From: Flammulina velutipes
Lineage: Eukaryota; Basidiomycota; Agaricomycetes; Agaricales; Physalacriaceae
Length of the DNA stretch: 64,000 nt
Direction: 5' to 3'
Assembly (NCBI GenBank): GCA_011800155.1
Contig: CM022368.1
Span: forward strand, 2,852,001-2,916,000
The translations under genes and the position numbers were made by a program. The notes under the pieces were generated by a model that was not told the DNA's origin, searched no databases, and saw nothing but the letters and a program-made list of their open reading frames with translations. The stretch's first letter is position 1, and every line of letters begins with the position of its first letter. Below are positions 1 to 10,989 of the stretch, one piece after another.

Positions 1-1741
1 TGGGGACACCTTATATTCGAAGATATATGTATATAATGCTCTAATCATGAGTTAGATGAAGTCTGGAGTGTCAAAAATGCGGTCAAAACCTTGGATATAC
101 CCCAAATAATGTCCCCCAAGAAAGCACACATACCATCAACTTCTCCTGACCTCTGGATCGTCCCAATGTGTTCTATTATCATTATAGATGATGTATTAGC
201 ACCCCAGAGGTTCCCCCAGTGTGTCAAAATGCGAATATAAATGATACAATAATTTATATCCTCTCCTTCTACACCAAGAACCACCTCAACTATCACACAT
301 CTGAGTGGTGGACTATTGATTTTAACATCATACAATGTGTTTTTGGCCTCCCAGAATATGTCCCAGGTTGAACACCCTTCAATATAGAGCATGGACATTT
401 GAGAATTAGTACAAAGATCATATCCTCACCATGTACCAAAGGGGTGTATCTTCGAGGTCTACCTATGACCTGGGCCCCAAGATATCATCTATATGATGTT
501 AAATGACTATTAGAACAGTCCTAAAGATGTAAATATGCGAACTAGTGGGTGTACTTGAGGAGGAAGGGTGAATAAGGGTTCACCTAGTATCATGAATGTT
601 CGCATTTTGACACACTGGGGGGACCTCTAGGATGTTAATACATCATCTATAATGATAATAGAACACATTGGGACGATCCAGAGGTCAGGAGAAGTTGATG
701 GTATGTGTGCTTTCTTGGGGGACATTATTTGGGGTATATCCAAGGTTTTGACCGCATTTTTCACACTCCAGACTTCATCTAACTCATGATTAGAGCATTA
801 TATACATATATCTTCGAATATAAGGTGTCCCCAGGTCATGGCAAGTTGATAGTGTGGCCCAAAGCTGTGTGGTCCGGGTTTTTGGCATTTTGATCATATC
901 CAAGGGTTCTGTTGACCTGGGGACCTAACTGAGTGACATATACAATGCCCCAAAGGTGTCTGGACGACCTACAAGTGGTTCCAGGTCACCCCCAAGCGAG
1001 GGCAAAGTGCTGCTCCCTTTTTGGTGCTTTTTGATGGATTTTCAATAATGTTCTGCTTGTTTCTCAGCCAAATCTTCGTGTTTTTACATGGTTCTTTATG
1101 CTGCACACATCCATTTTTCAATAGGAAGACATCTAGAACAACCCCAGGTTGATCCGAGGTATGTGCTCCTCGATTAAAAATGCGCCACACATCGTTTTAT
1201 TATTGGTTTCAGTAGCTGCCACATCCCCATTCATGTTTCTGATAGTTAGAAAGAATTTTATTTTTCAATCTACAATCACCCCTCCCATACCCTCCTCATA
1301 CCCTAGCAATAGCCCAGTATTTATTCTGGTGCCACATTTCCCCCCTGCTATCAATCCCCATCCCCCATCCCCCATCCTATCTGCTCATCAATCCATCAAT
1401 CCCATCAATCCCTAGGTCCGGATTTTCCTGGTGCCACATTTCCTATCCCTATTCCCCATCCCCTGTCAATGATCCCCATCAATTCTGATTAATCCCTAGG
1501 TCCGGATTTTCCTGGTGCCACATTTCCCCCATTTCCTGCTCCCCATCATCTGGCCCCATCAATATCATCAATGCTCCCATTCCTATATAGGCCAGCTAGT
1601 GCTACCTGCCCCGGAGCCCCGGAGTGTGGGCACAACTAGTTGTTGACCTCACCTTAAACGACCTCTTACTAGAGGTGCACATTTAAATACGACCCCCTCT
1701 AATAACAAGACCATATCTAGTTAGACCTACTTCCTAGGGTG
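1..1741. mobile_element. FB0: palindromic KDZ-type non-autonomous element, right part
   Basis: This is the right-hand portion of the same foldback family found complete at 16,694-19,494. It contains the inner left arm (about 1-210), the non-palindromic centre and the whole right arm. The right arm carries the three subterminal copies of CCCTAGGTCCGGATTT. Its right tip ends in CTTCCTAGGGTG, a tip variant (gamma here) that differs from the common GCATAGGGTG and is shared only with 50,720. It ends directly against LTR sequence at 1,742 that aligns with 24,332 of the 3' LTR, so it is inserted inside the 5' LTR. Its left ~1 kb lies outside the window. No gene with convincing coding character is present. 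Confidence 0.85.
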
Positions 1742-3314
1742 CTAAGATTCGTCGGAAAAGCGCCACACGCTGAAGGGCGTGTAGGTATAGCCAAACCACA
1801 CATGGCGATCTTGAATATCATCATCAAAAGTACCCCGATGGAGACATCGTGATCGAATACACTTGAATGCGCGAAACTCTGAAATACTTAACGGAATTCG
1901 GCGAGTTACCCTTACACAAGGAAACTCTACATAAAGAGACGCAACGCCAGCAAGCAGTTAAACGCTTGCTGGACTAGCAAGCCAAATGTTCATACTACTC
2001 AGACGTCGGGATATTACATAGGAGACTCAGGAGTCAGGGTAACCTTTTAGGCTTTCAAAAGATACTGCTCGATCACCGATCGACTTACTCCGGTGGACCG
2101 TTCCTGATCGATTCTCGGGATCCACCAGTAAATCATTACTAGGACCTACAATACGAGTACTATCGACAATTCGTAAAGATACAACGATAGCTTTTCCGGA
2201 GTACTACCGGAAAAGTCCGAACACGATACTAAAGACATACTTACGCGTCCAGTATACCAAACCTAGTCGGTATTACTCGGACTCGTAGTATGAAATAAGA
2301 ATACGAACAAAGGCTAAGAGTTCCTGCTAGACAGGACTCGACCGCTAATAATAGTGGAAACGATGAAATAGTGGAGCTTCCAAGCACAAGGAACAACCTG
2401 GCGCCGCTGAAAACTCAGTTACGACGCCACCATTGGTTGGATTCAAAGCAAATAGAAGCCAGAACGAATAGGCAGCAATGCCAAGGGCACCATTAGAGGG
2501 ATATTCCGTACATCCAGTCGGAATATTCCCCCGAACCAGCGGACTCGGTATTATATCCTTATTCAGACGTATATAGAAAACACTATAAAGCTAGCTCGTT
2601 TGTACTATTTACAGTAGCTTACGCCCCCTGTATCCGCAGCCCACAAGCCGTATATACTGGAGGAATAGACTCTAAGATTTAGTTAGAAAAAGAACCACTG
2701 TTAGATAGGTGGAAATAAGAAACAGAACCAAAGATCTAAGAACTCATTGGAGCTACTTCCCATATTAAAGAAGTTGAAGCCAAGTCCTTTGCGATTCAAA
2801 CGATCCGAGTTTCCGCGGGAAATTCCATCTAAAGAACCTACTAACTCTGGTTGGAGTCCCAAGTCCCATACAAGTGTGGTTCAGACTGTGCTAGGCTATC
2901 TATTCAGGCCCCGACTAGTTGTTGGAGAGTCCTGATTATACAGATAGATACCAGAGCTCCCGCTCCCTAGTGTGGTTGAAGGTTGTTGGCCTGGGAAGAG
3001 CCTCATTAGGTCTCTTTACACACATCCCAATCGGCCTGTGACTTAGTGGCAAACTAGCACTCAATTTAAGATCAGATCCCTGTTACCCCGTCGAACTAGT
3101 ATAAGCATTTTGAGCAGAAGATAGAGAGAAACAGTCCCATAAAACAAAGATACAAAGAACAAGAACCCGTCCCATACCACCTATTACAAAACGAACGATT
3201 GCTACTATAACGTGAAATCCCGCTATAAACATCGGACTTTCCCGCATCGCACCATTGACTTGTTAGTGTGTGTTTTGTGTGTGTTTTTGTGGCGTTCTTC
3301 TACACTGCACACCA
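1742..3314 (+). repeat. 5' LTR, left end lost to FB0
   Basis: The sequence matches 24,332-25,903 base for base by eye except for one C missing near 25,500 (four Cs against three). It ends CACACCA at 3,314, after which the copies diverge. The left boundary was removed by FB0. Inside are strong inverted repeats: arms CTTTTCCGG and CCGGAAAAG with a 7-nt spacer at 2,191-2,215, and TATTCCG against CGGAATA near 2,500-2,530. No open frame of note exists. I do not see a standard primer-binding site starting TGG right after 3,314. Confidence 0.9.
2191..2215. promoter_or_regulatory. LTR inverted repeat with CCG/CGG cores
   Basis: Nine-base arms CTTTTCCGG and CCGGAAAAG are perfect inverted repeats around a 7-nt spacer, and the same site lies in the 3' LTR at 24,781-24,805. 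It belongs to a set of CGGAA/TTCCG inverted repeats scattered through this retrotransposon. A role as a protein-binding site in the LTR is inference. Confidence 0.5.
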
Positions 3315-3378
3315 TATTTTGTAGCCCACCGCGAGGGGTGATAAATTTGACTTAAACGATCCCTCTTATTGAGGTTCC

Positions 3379-5250
3379 TTGAGTTACTTCTACACCTACT
3401 TCAAAATTGCACGAAAGCCCAAAGCCAGTAACGCGAACCCCGCGCCTAGCCAAAGCTCAAACGATCAAGAACAAATCAGCCGTAGAGCTAACTTGGGTGA
3501 AAACTCAAGTGCTCCAGTTGAAAGAGAACTCCGACACGAAAGACCGCCTCCAGGCGCATTATTCGACGGAACTAAAGCTCAACGTTTAAAACACGTTCAG
3601 TCTCAAAAAGCCCAAGCAAATCCATCAACGGATACAGGCTACCCACCTGGATATATACTATCCACGATCCCTATTTTCCCTAGACTACCTCGGATTATTC
3701 CGAGTCCTAGTCCTTTACCGAGTTTAACCCCCTCTCCCAACGAACTTCACCAGTTCGATAACCTATTCCCGGTCACTCCGCATCCCTTTCTTGAACGATT
3801 AAGACCATCGATTCCCCTTGGAAGACCTTTATTCCCAATGTCAGACCAAGGAGACAACGAAGAAGATGGTGCAAGAAGACAGGAAAATCCCGTGCCTCCA
3901 GCGGTAGCTGGTTATGTTAACCAGCTAAGCGCAGAGACACAAGAACAGATAGCTGGGAAACGTATGCCCGTTCCCGGTGCTAAAGATACCCCAAGATTCA
4001 AAGGCGATAATATTAGGGACTTCCTAACTAGTTGCGAGTTCTTATTCTACGGCAGGGGCATCATCAGCCCTACAGCCCAAATCGAGATAGCAACTTTGTA
4101 TGTGGGATATGAAATTAGACGCCAATGGGCGGCTTTACCCGAATATTCAGCCGGAGATTGGCAAGCCTTCAAGAATGCAGTACAAAAACTGTATAACAAA
4201 GGCGACCAAGATAAAGAGTTTACTCTTGAAGAAGTCGAAGAGGTCACTCGCCACTTTCGGGCAAGGCCGATCTCGAATAAGATGAGATTGATGGAGTTCA
4301 AACGAGAGGTAGTACACAAACTGCAGTATCTAATCGATATTGGAGATGTTACTCAAAAGACGGTGTTGAATATGTTACAGTATTGTTTTGCTGGTCCGGC
4401 ATGGGCAGCAATATACACCGACTTGCGGGTTTTACCGATCCCACCTAACAATCCTCTTGGACAAAGATGGACCTTAGTTGACGTGGTTAGAGTAGCTGAA
4501 AAATACTTAGAAGAAGTGGAGACGTTCGGAGGAGCCCCTGTGGTAAACGGAGGTGCTACCAATGAACGCGAGTTAGTAACACCCTCCACTGCTCGAGTAA
4601 AGATTGAAGATATGCACAATCAAGTGGCCAGTATCAACTCACTCACGGATACCTTGAAGGCTTTGGAAAAAGCACGACAGGATGAAATGAAAGAGATGGA
4701 GAAAGCCAGACAAGAAGACAATCGGAGGATGATGAACCTCATGGAACAGATGTCAACGGCCAGACAAGTACAAGTACAGCAGTATCCTACTCAACAAATG
4801 GGATACCCGCAGTACATACAACAAAGTCAACAAGCGCCATATCCCGTGCAAAACTCGGGATCCTCCGCACCCAAAGGCTTAATCCCAATGCCTACAAACT
4901 TCTTACCCCAACGCAGACCAGCCGCTGTGAACGGGAAGTGCTTCTTCTGTGACGAACCCGGACATTTCCTTATGGAATGCCCGGAAAAGAACAAACTAGA
5001 GAAGGAAGGTTGGATTTATAAACCAGCCAACTCGAACTGGTATTTCCTGCGCAATGGAATTTCTCTTACACGAAACAAGAATGGACCTAACCCGCTCGAG
5101 CAAGTGGCTAAGTTCCAGAGGGAATCGGGATCTACTCTACCAGAAACGCCACAGGTGCAAGCATATGAAGGAATCCAACAGGAGGACTTCTTTGCTCCAT
5201 CTGGAACGATTGACACATCTATATACCAACAGCAGTCGATGGTCGATCCC
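3379..5250 (+). CDS. gag: gag polyprotein (CCHC knuckle), interrupted by FB1
   Basis: This encodes the structural capsid/nucleocapsid protein of the retrotransposon. The frame is open from 3,379, but its first ATG is at 3,838, so either initiation is at that ATG or the upstream 150 codons are reached from another exon or a non-ATG start. The central part resembles a retrotransposon gag capsid (aromatic-rich segment with LYNKGD near 4,190). It is followed by a glutamate/lysine/arginine coiled-coil segment at about 4,640-4,760. Near the C-terminus is one zinc knuckle, CFFCDEPGHFLMEC, of the CX2CX4HX4C type (4,939-4,980). FB1 inserts at 5,251 after codons for V-D-P. Beyond FB1 the same frame would stop within about nine codons, so little of gag is missing. 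The next gene lies in the -1 frame, as is common between gag and pro. Confidence 0.88.
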
Positions 5251-7779
5251 CACCCTATGCTATAGGGATAACACGTTATAGGCCTGTAGTGGCAGGGCAA
5301 AACAACACGTTGTCCACTGTAGCTCTAAATGGCTGTCTGGCTGGCTGGCTGGCTGGCCAGGGTATATTGGGGCGGGCTGGAATGGGGCGGGATGGGTCCC
5401 AAATATGGATAGGGATTGATGGGAGCATGTAGGGATTGATGGGGAGGGGGAGGGGAGCAGGGGATGGGGAAATGTGGCCACACATAAATCCGGACCTAGG
5501 GATTGATGGGTACTGATGTCATTGATTGTCCAGGGGGATGGGGGATGGGGATAGCAATTGTGGCACCAGGAAAATCCGGACCTAGGGTTTGATGGGAGCA
5601 GGGAATGGGGGATGGGGGCAGGGGAAATGTGGCCACAGGAAAATCCGGACCTAGGGATTGATGGGAACTGATGGGATTGATGGGGGAGGGGATGGGGGAT
5701 GGGGGCAGGGGGATTGGGGGCAGGGAACAATTGTGGCACCAGGATAAATACTGGGCTATTGCCAGGGTATGAGGAGGGTATGGGAGGGATGATTGTAGGT
5801 TGAAAAATAAAATTCTTTCTAACTATCAGAAACATGAATGGGGATGTGGCAGCTACTGAAACCAATAATAAAACGATGTGTGGCGCATTTTTAATCGAGG
5901 AGCACATACCTCGGATCAACCTGGGGTTGTTTTAGATGTCTTCCTATTGAAAAATGGATGTGTGCAGCACAAAGAACCATGTAAAAACACGAAGATTTGG
6001 CTGAGAAACAAGCAGAACATTATTGAAAATCCATCAAAAAGCACCAAAAAGGGAGCAGCACTTTGCCCTCGCTTGGGGGTGACCTGGAACAACTTGTAGG
6101 TCGTCCAGACACCTTTGTGGGTCGTCCCAATGTGTTCTATTATCATTATATATGATGTATTGGCATCCCAGAGGTGTCCCCAGTTTGTCAAAATGCGAAT
6201 ATTCATGATAATAGGTGAACCCTTATTCATCCTTCCTCCTCAAGTACACCCATTGGTTCGCATATCTACATCTTTAGGACTGTTCTAATAGTCATTTGAC
6301 ATCATATAGATGATATCTTGGGGCCCAGGTCTTAGGTAGACCTCGAAGATACATCCCTTTGGTACATGGTGAGGATATGATCTTTGTACTAATTCTCAAA
6401 TGTCCATGCTCTATATTGAAGGGTGTTCAACCTGGGACATATTCTGGGAAGCTAAAAACACATTGTATGATGTTAAAATCAATAGTCCATCACTCAGATG
6501 GGTGATAGTTGGGGTGGTTCTTGGTGTAGAAAGAGAGGATGTAAATTATTGTACCATTTCTATTCGCATTTTGCCACACTGGGGGAACCTCTGGGGTGCT
6601 AATACATCATATATAATGATAATAGAACACATTGGGACGACCCAGAGGTCAGAGGAAGTTGATGGTGTGTGTGCTTTCTTGGGGGACATTATTTGGGGTA
6701 TATCCAAGGTTTTGACCGCATTTTTGACACTCCAGACTTCATCTAACTCATGATTAGAGCATTATATACATATATCTTCGAATATAAGGTGTCCCCAGGT
6801 CATGGCAAGTTGATAGTGTGGCCCAAAGCTGTGTGGTCCGGGTTTTTGGCATTTTGATCATATCCAAGGGTTCTGTTGACCTGGGGACCTAACTAAGTGA
6901 CATATACAATGCCCCAAAGGTGTCTGGACGACCTACAAGTGGTTCCAGGTCACCCCCAAGCGAGGGCAAAGTGCTGCTCCCTTTTTGGTGCTTTTTGATG
7001 GATTTTCAATAATGTTCTGCTTGTTTCTCAGCCAAATCTTCGTGTTTTTACATGGTTCTTTGTGCTGCACACATTCATTTTTCAATAGGAAGACATCTAG
7101 AGTAACCCCAGGTCAATCCGAGGTATGTGCTCCTCGATTAAAAATGCGCCACACATCGTTTTATTGTTGGTTTCAGTAGCTGCCACATCCCCATTCATGT
7201 TTCTGATAGTTAGAAAGAATTTTATTTTTCAACCTACAATCATCCCTCCCATACCCTCCTCATACCCTGGCAATAGCCCAGTATTTATCCTGGTGCCACA
7301 ATTGTTCCCTGCCCCAATCCCCCTGCCCCATCCCCCATCCCCTCCCCATCAATCCCATCAGTTCCCATCAATCCCTAGGTCCGGATTTTCCTGTGGCCAC
7401 ATTTTCCCTGCCCCCATCCCCCATTCCCTGCTCCCATCAAACCCTAGGTCCGGATTTTCCTGGTGCCACAATTGCTATCCCCATCCCCCATCCCCCTGGA
7501 CAATCAATGACATCAGTACCCATCAATCCCTAGGTCCGGATTTATGTGTGGCCACATTTCCCCATCCCCTGCTCCCCCTCCCCCTCCCCATCAATCCCTA
7601 CATGCTCCCATCAATCCCTATCCATATTTGGGACCCATCCCGCCCCATTCCAGCCCGCCCCAATATACCCTGGCCAGCCAGCCAGCCAGCCAGACAGCCA
7701 TTTAGAGCTACAGTGGACAACGCGTTGTTTTGCCCTGCCACTACAGGCCTATAACGTGTTATCCCTATAGCATAGGGTG
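5251..7779. mobile_element. FB1: 2.5-kb palindromic KDZ-type non-autonomous element
   Basis: The element starts CACCCTATGCTATAGGGATA and ends with the reverse complement. Most of its length is two inverted arms of about 1 kb each around a short unique centre. A 7-bp duplication CGATCCC flanks it (5,244-5,250 and 7,780-7,786). Each arm has a TGGC repeat near the tip, three copies of the CCCTAGGTCCGGATTT subterminal repeat (near 5,490, 5,572 and 5,645 on the left), and G-rich runs between them. It encodes no recognisable transposase. Its tip matches that of the 10-kb KDZ element at 28,950, which is the likely enzyme source. Confidence 0.92.
5481..5760. repeat. Subterminal repeats with G-run clusters in the FB1 left arm
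   Basis: Three copies of a unit containing AAATCCGGACCTAGGG are spaced 70-85 bp apart. Between them lie runs such as GGGGATGGGGGATGGGGG, which fit the four-G-tract pattern of a G-quadruplex on this strand. The right arm carries the mirror image on the other strand, and the same arrangement is seen in all FB copies. Subterminal repeats of this kind are often transposase-binding sites; that role is inferred here. Confidence 0.7.
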
Positions 7780-9018
7780 CGATCCCGCGTATTCAAGGGA
7801 GGATTTCGATTAGGCTCGAGGACGGACGGAGGTTCGTCTGAAAGACTGCGACAGCGAACTCACCCTCCTGAGAGCCAAAATACTCAGCATCGTACAAGAA
7901 GTCATAGCGCTATAGAAAAGGAAAAACCAGAAGAGCCTGAACCAGTTGAACCCCAAAAGAAGATACCTCAACCCAGAGGTCTAAGAATGGAAGTAGTGAT
8001 CCCTACTCGACAGAAACAAGTAAAATTCGTGGAGCCACCAGTGGCGGAAATAGACGATGAAGAACCCGACTTGAGTGAGATACTCGAGGAGGTACTGGAA
8101 GGACCAGAACCCATAGAAAGTCGCAAGACTGAAGATAAACGGGAAAATCCCGCTAACGCCACGGAAGAAGCCGCAGTAAAGAAGGAAGTAGAAAAACATA
8201 AGAGCTACCAACGCATATCAAAGCTAAAGGATCTCCTTAGTCGGAATCCCGGATGGCGTTCTCTATGGAAGAAACTACTCCCCGAAGAACTGTTAGCGAC
8301 TAACGAGGCTTGGCAGAAGGACCTGTTAGAAAACTTAAGAGCAAAGAACGTTAAGGTCAACCAGCAGACGGTGGAATCCGACGAAATCCCGGAATATCAC
8401 GCAAGTGAAGATCCTATGTACTACTCGATTAACTTACAAAATTCGAGTCAGCTACCTCTAGGATCAGTGGTATGCCATGATTTAGTCGAACAACTGTTTA
8501 ACCATACGGGTTACGCTGGCCCCTACCAACTACCACGATCAAATGTTGCAGCTGAAAGTGCTGACCTTCGAACCCTATGGCCCACGATCTTTGGGGCCGG
8601 CAAGAAGGAAAGTCTACTTGATAGCGGGTCCCAAATTGTATCGATGTCGTTAAAAGCCGCGCTTGAGTTAGGAATCCCGTTTGATCCTTCATTCAACATT
8701 ATTATGGAAAGCGCCGACAAAGGACAAACCCGCACTGCAGGCTTAGCCAGAAACGTTGCATTTGACTTTGGTGGAATAACGTTCTATCTACAAGTTCATA
8801 TCATCAGAGACCCTGCATACGAAGTCCTTTTAGGACGACCCTTTGATGTAATCTCGAGTATCAATACGACCACCCTTAAAGATGGTGCTGTCGTAGCGAC
8901 TATAACAGATCCCAGCAATGGGAAGAAAATCACTTTGCCTACATACAAGAGAGGGCAAATGCCTAGGTATCAGCAACCCGTAGCTATACCGGTTTTTCTG
9001 CAACACTCGAGGAATTGA
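7780..9018 (+). CDS. Retropepsin-like aspartic protease region (pro)
   Basis: This frame continues the retrotransposon reading across the FB1 insertion, in the -1 frame relative to gag. Its N-terminal half is charged and proline-rich, likely a linker or the end of the gag-pro fusion. The C-terminal half is an aspartic protease: LLDSGSQIV with the catalytic aspartate codon at 8,620-8,622, a middle beta-rich segment, and a LLGRPF motif near 8,830, which matches the retropepsin ILGRP/LLGRPF signature. The enzyme cleaves the polyprotein. The frame ends in TGA at 9,016-9,018, one base out of register with pol, inside the hairpin TTGATC-GAG-GATCAA. A run of five Ts at 8,993-8,997 just before the stop could serve slippage, but I see no perfect slippery heptamer. 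Confidence 0.85.
   Translation, partial: RSRVFKGGFRLGSRTDGGSSERLRQRTHPPESQNTQHRTRSHSAIEKEKPEEPEPVEPQKKIPQPRGLRMEVVIPTRQKQVKFVEPPVAEIDDEEPDLSEILEEVLEGPEPIESRKTEDKRENPANATEEAAVKKEVEKHKSYQRISKLKDLLSRNPGWRSLWKKLLPEELLATNEAWQKDLLENLRAKNVKVNQQTVESDEIPEYHASEDPMYYSINLQNSSQLPLGSVVCHDLVEQLFNHTGYAGPYQLPRSNVAAESADLRTLWPTIFGAGKKESLLDSGSQIVSMSLKAALELGIPFDPSFNIIMESADKGQTRTAGLARNVAFDFGGITFYLQVHIIRDPAYEVLLGRPFDVISSINTTTLKDGAVVATITDPSNGKKITLPTYKRGQMPRYQQPVAIPVFLQHSRN
8140..8152. promoter_or_regulatory. CGGGAAAATCCCG inverted repeat
   Basis: Five-base arms CGGGA and TCCCG flank AAA within the protease-coding region. It is one of many related CGG/CCG palindromes in this retrotransposon and not obviously needed by the codons. 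Function unknown. Confidence 0.4.
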
Positions 9019-9029
9019 TCGAGGATCAA
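9011..9029 (+). promoter_or_regulatory. Hairpin at the pro stop / pol start
   Basis: TTGATC and GATCAA form a perfect stem around GAG, placed exactly over the TGA that ends pro and the point where pol becomes the open frame. The 18-mer GGAATTGATCGAGGATCA recurs once more at 14,743-14,760, just upstream of ORF3. The reuse at two gene junctions suggests a role in reinitiation, frameshifting or RNA structure, but this is inference. Confidence 0.4.
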
Positions 9030-10989
9030 GGAGAGGTTGCTCTAATCCTAAGTGATCAAGGGTCTCAGGGGATACATTTGGTGGAAACCTATGTGCCCGG
9101 AGATTCCCGGTCAACTTTCACAACCGAAGCCGTTACGAACCTATACCTAAGAAAATCCACAGAGGGTATTCACAATGCAGTTAAACCCTTGCGCAATGAA
9201 TATCAATACGAAGAACCGCCTGTAGCATACGATAGCACAGGAAGGGAATTTCCGGTGAATCAACGGAAAATCCCACGCAAGAAGATAGCGGGCTTCCATA
9301 AACATGGAAACCTGTCTAATACGATAGAAACTTGGAGTCAGCCTTTAACAGATGATCAAAAGTATCCTCCAAGTTTTGAACAGGACTTAGCTAGCCATCA
9401 GTTGGATACAGCGAATATATTCTACGACGTTCCCGCAGAACTAAGTAAAGTGTTTAGCAATCTAACGGTTACACTACCTCCTAAAGCATGGGGCTCAGAA
9501 CAAGTCAAGTTCCTAGAGCAAGTCAAACAGAAAGCCGCTCCTGTACAAGTGCTAGCTTCGAAGAAATATAAGCCAGTGGCGTTGAAGGTCAAACCTCACT
9601 TAGGAACCTTACCAGACGAGTTCAGAATTGTGCGAAACATTACAGGTGATCCCCTGGAGGGAATGCCAGTATTGAATCCCAATCCACCTAAGTTTCAACC
9701 CACCGGGCGATACACGGAAGAACGCAGAGAACAAGTACAGAAGGACCATACCGGAAATTTCCTATGGCCTCAAGAACGAGATTTGATAGACGACCTCATG
9801 TGCAAGCAGAATGAAGGCTTTGCATGGGAAGAATCAGAGAAGGGAAGATTCCGGGAAGACTTCTTCCCGCCAGTAGACATGCCGGTCATACCTCATGTAC
9901 CATGGGTACTAAGACCAATCAAGATTCCACCGGGAATCTTTAACGAAGTCTGCGCGATAATAAAGAACAAGCTGGACTCCGGCGTGTATGAGCCTTCGAA
10001 CTCGTCATACAGGTCGCGTTGGTTCTGTGTAGTTAAGAAAGATGGCAAGAAACTTCGATTGGTCCATAGCTTAGAACCATTGAATGCAGTTACTATTGCG
10101 CATTCAGGCTTACCTCCCGCCACCAAAGAATTAGCGGAAGCGTTTGCTGGAAGAGCTTGTGGGGGTACCCTAGATTTGTATGTAGGGTACGATGAACGAC
10201 ACTTAGCGGAAAAATCCAGAGACATGACAACGTTCTCTACTCCGTATGGGGCATTACGACTCAAGACCTTACCCATGGGTTGGACGAATTCAGTACCCAT
10301 CTTCCACGAAGATGTTACTCATATTCTCAAAGACGAAATACCAGCCTTTACTAGGCCTTATATAGACGATGTACCAGTTAGAGGGCCAGCTACTAGGTAC
10401 CAAGATAAAGATGGCAACTACGAGACAATCCGTGAAAATAACGGAATCCGCCGATTCGTGTGGGAACATATGATCAACATGAATAGGATCATACAACACA
10501 TGAAGTACTCGGGGGGAACCTTTTCTGGGCATAAAGCTATCATTTGCGCAAACGAAACCGTAGTAGTAGGTCATACCTGTTGCTATGAGGGACGTAAACC
10601 TGCAGAAGAACGAGTCAAAGTCATATCAGATTGGGTACCTTGTGAATGCCTAAGAGACGTTCGTTCATTCCTTGGAACCGCAGGCGTTTTCCGAACGTTT
10701 GTGAAAGACTACTCTAAGAAAGCCCTGGCAATGACCAGGCTGACGAGAGATGGTGTGTTGTTTCATTGGGGAGAAGAAGAGCAAGCCTCGATGGACTCAT
10801 TAAAGAGAGCCCTTGAGACAAGTCCCATGCTGAAGCCCTTGAACTATGATTGGGATACTCCGATTATATTATCGGTGGATACCTCTTATATGGCGGTAGG
10901 ATTTTATCTTAGTCAAGAAGATCCTGAAGACCCTAAGAAACGCTACTATGCGAAGTTCCTATCAATTACCTTGGACGAACGTGAAGCTA
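9015..10989 (+). CDS. pol: pol part 1: reverse transcriptase and start of RNase H
   Basis: This encodes the reverse transcriptase of a Ty3/gypsy element. Fingers and palm motifs can be read in order: LDSGVYEPSNSSYRSRW, VKKDGKKLRLV, a TLDLYVGYD stretch (catalytic aspartate of motif A), the FSTPYGALRLKTLPMGWTNS stretch of motif B, and the YIDD catalytic box at residues 449-452 of this frame (10,359-10,370). RNase H begins with ILSVDTS (first catalytic aspartate) and a DERE segment, and is then cut by the TA-flanked insertion at 10,990; the rest resumes at 12,455. The frame has no ATG at its start and probably is expressed as a fusion with pro through a -1 shift. Confidence 0.92.

Noticed and set aside
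3315..3378. tRNA primer-binding site after the 5' LTR
   Set aside because: No TGG-starting tRNA complement is visible directly after CACACCA, so I did not annotate one.
5481..5760. CRISPR-like regular repeats in FB arms
   Set aside because: There are only three units per arm with G-rich spacers, in a eukaryotic transposon; no cas genes exist here.
6400..6753. A 117-codon open frame (starts MSMLYIEG) in the centre of several FB copies (also 45-398, 17,723-18,076, 43,692-44,045)
   Set aside because: It recurs only because the copies are near-identical DNA. It overlaps the inverted arm, has no recognisable domain, and is broken in FB5 (49,194-49,376).
7125..7754. A ~210-codon Pro/Ser/His-rich open frame in FB arms, seen in every arm
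   Set aside because: It is a translation of the G/C-run and subterminal-repeat region with low complexity. It appears in both arms as a mirror and has no gene-like features.
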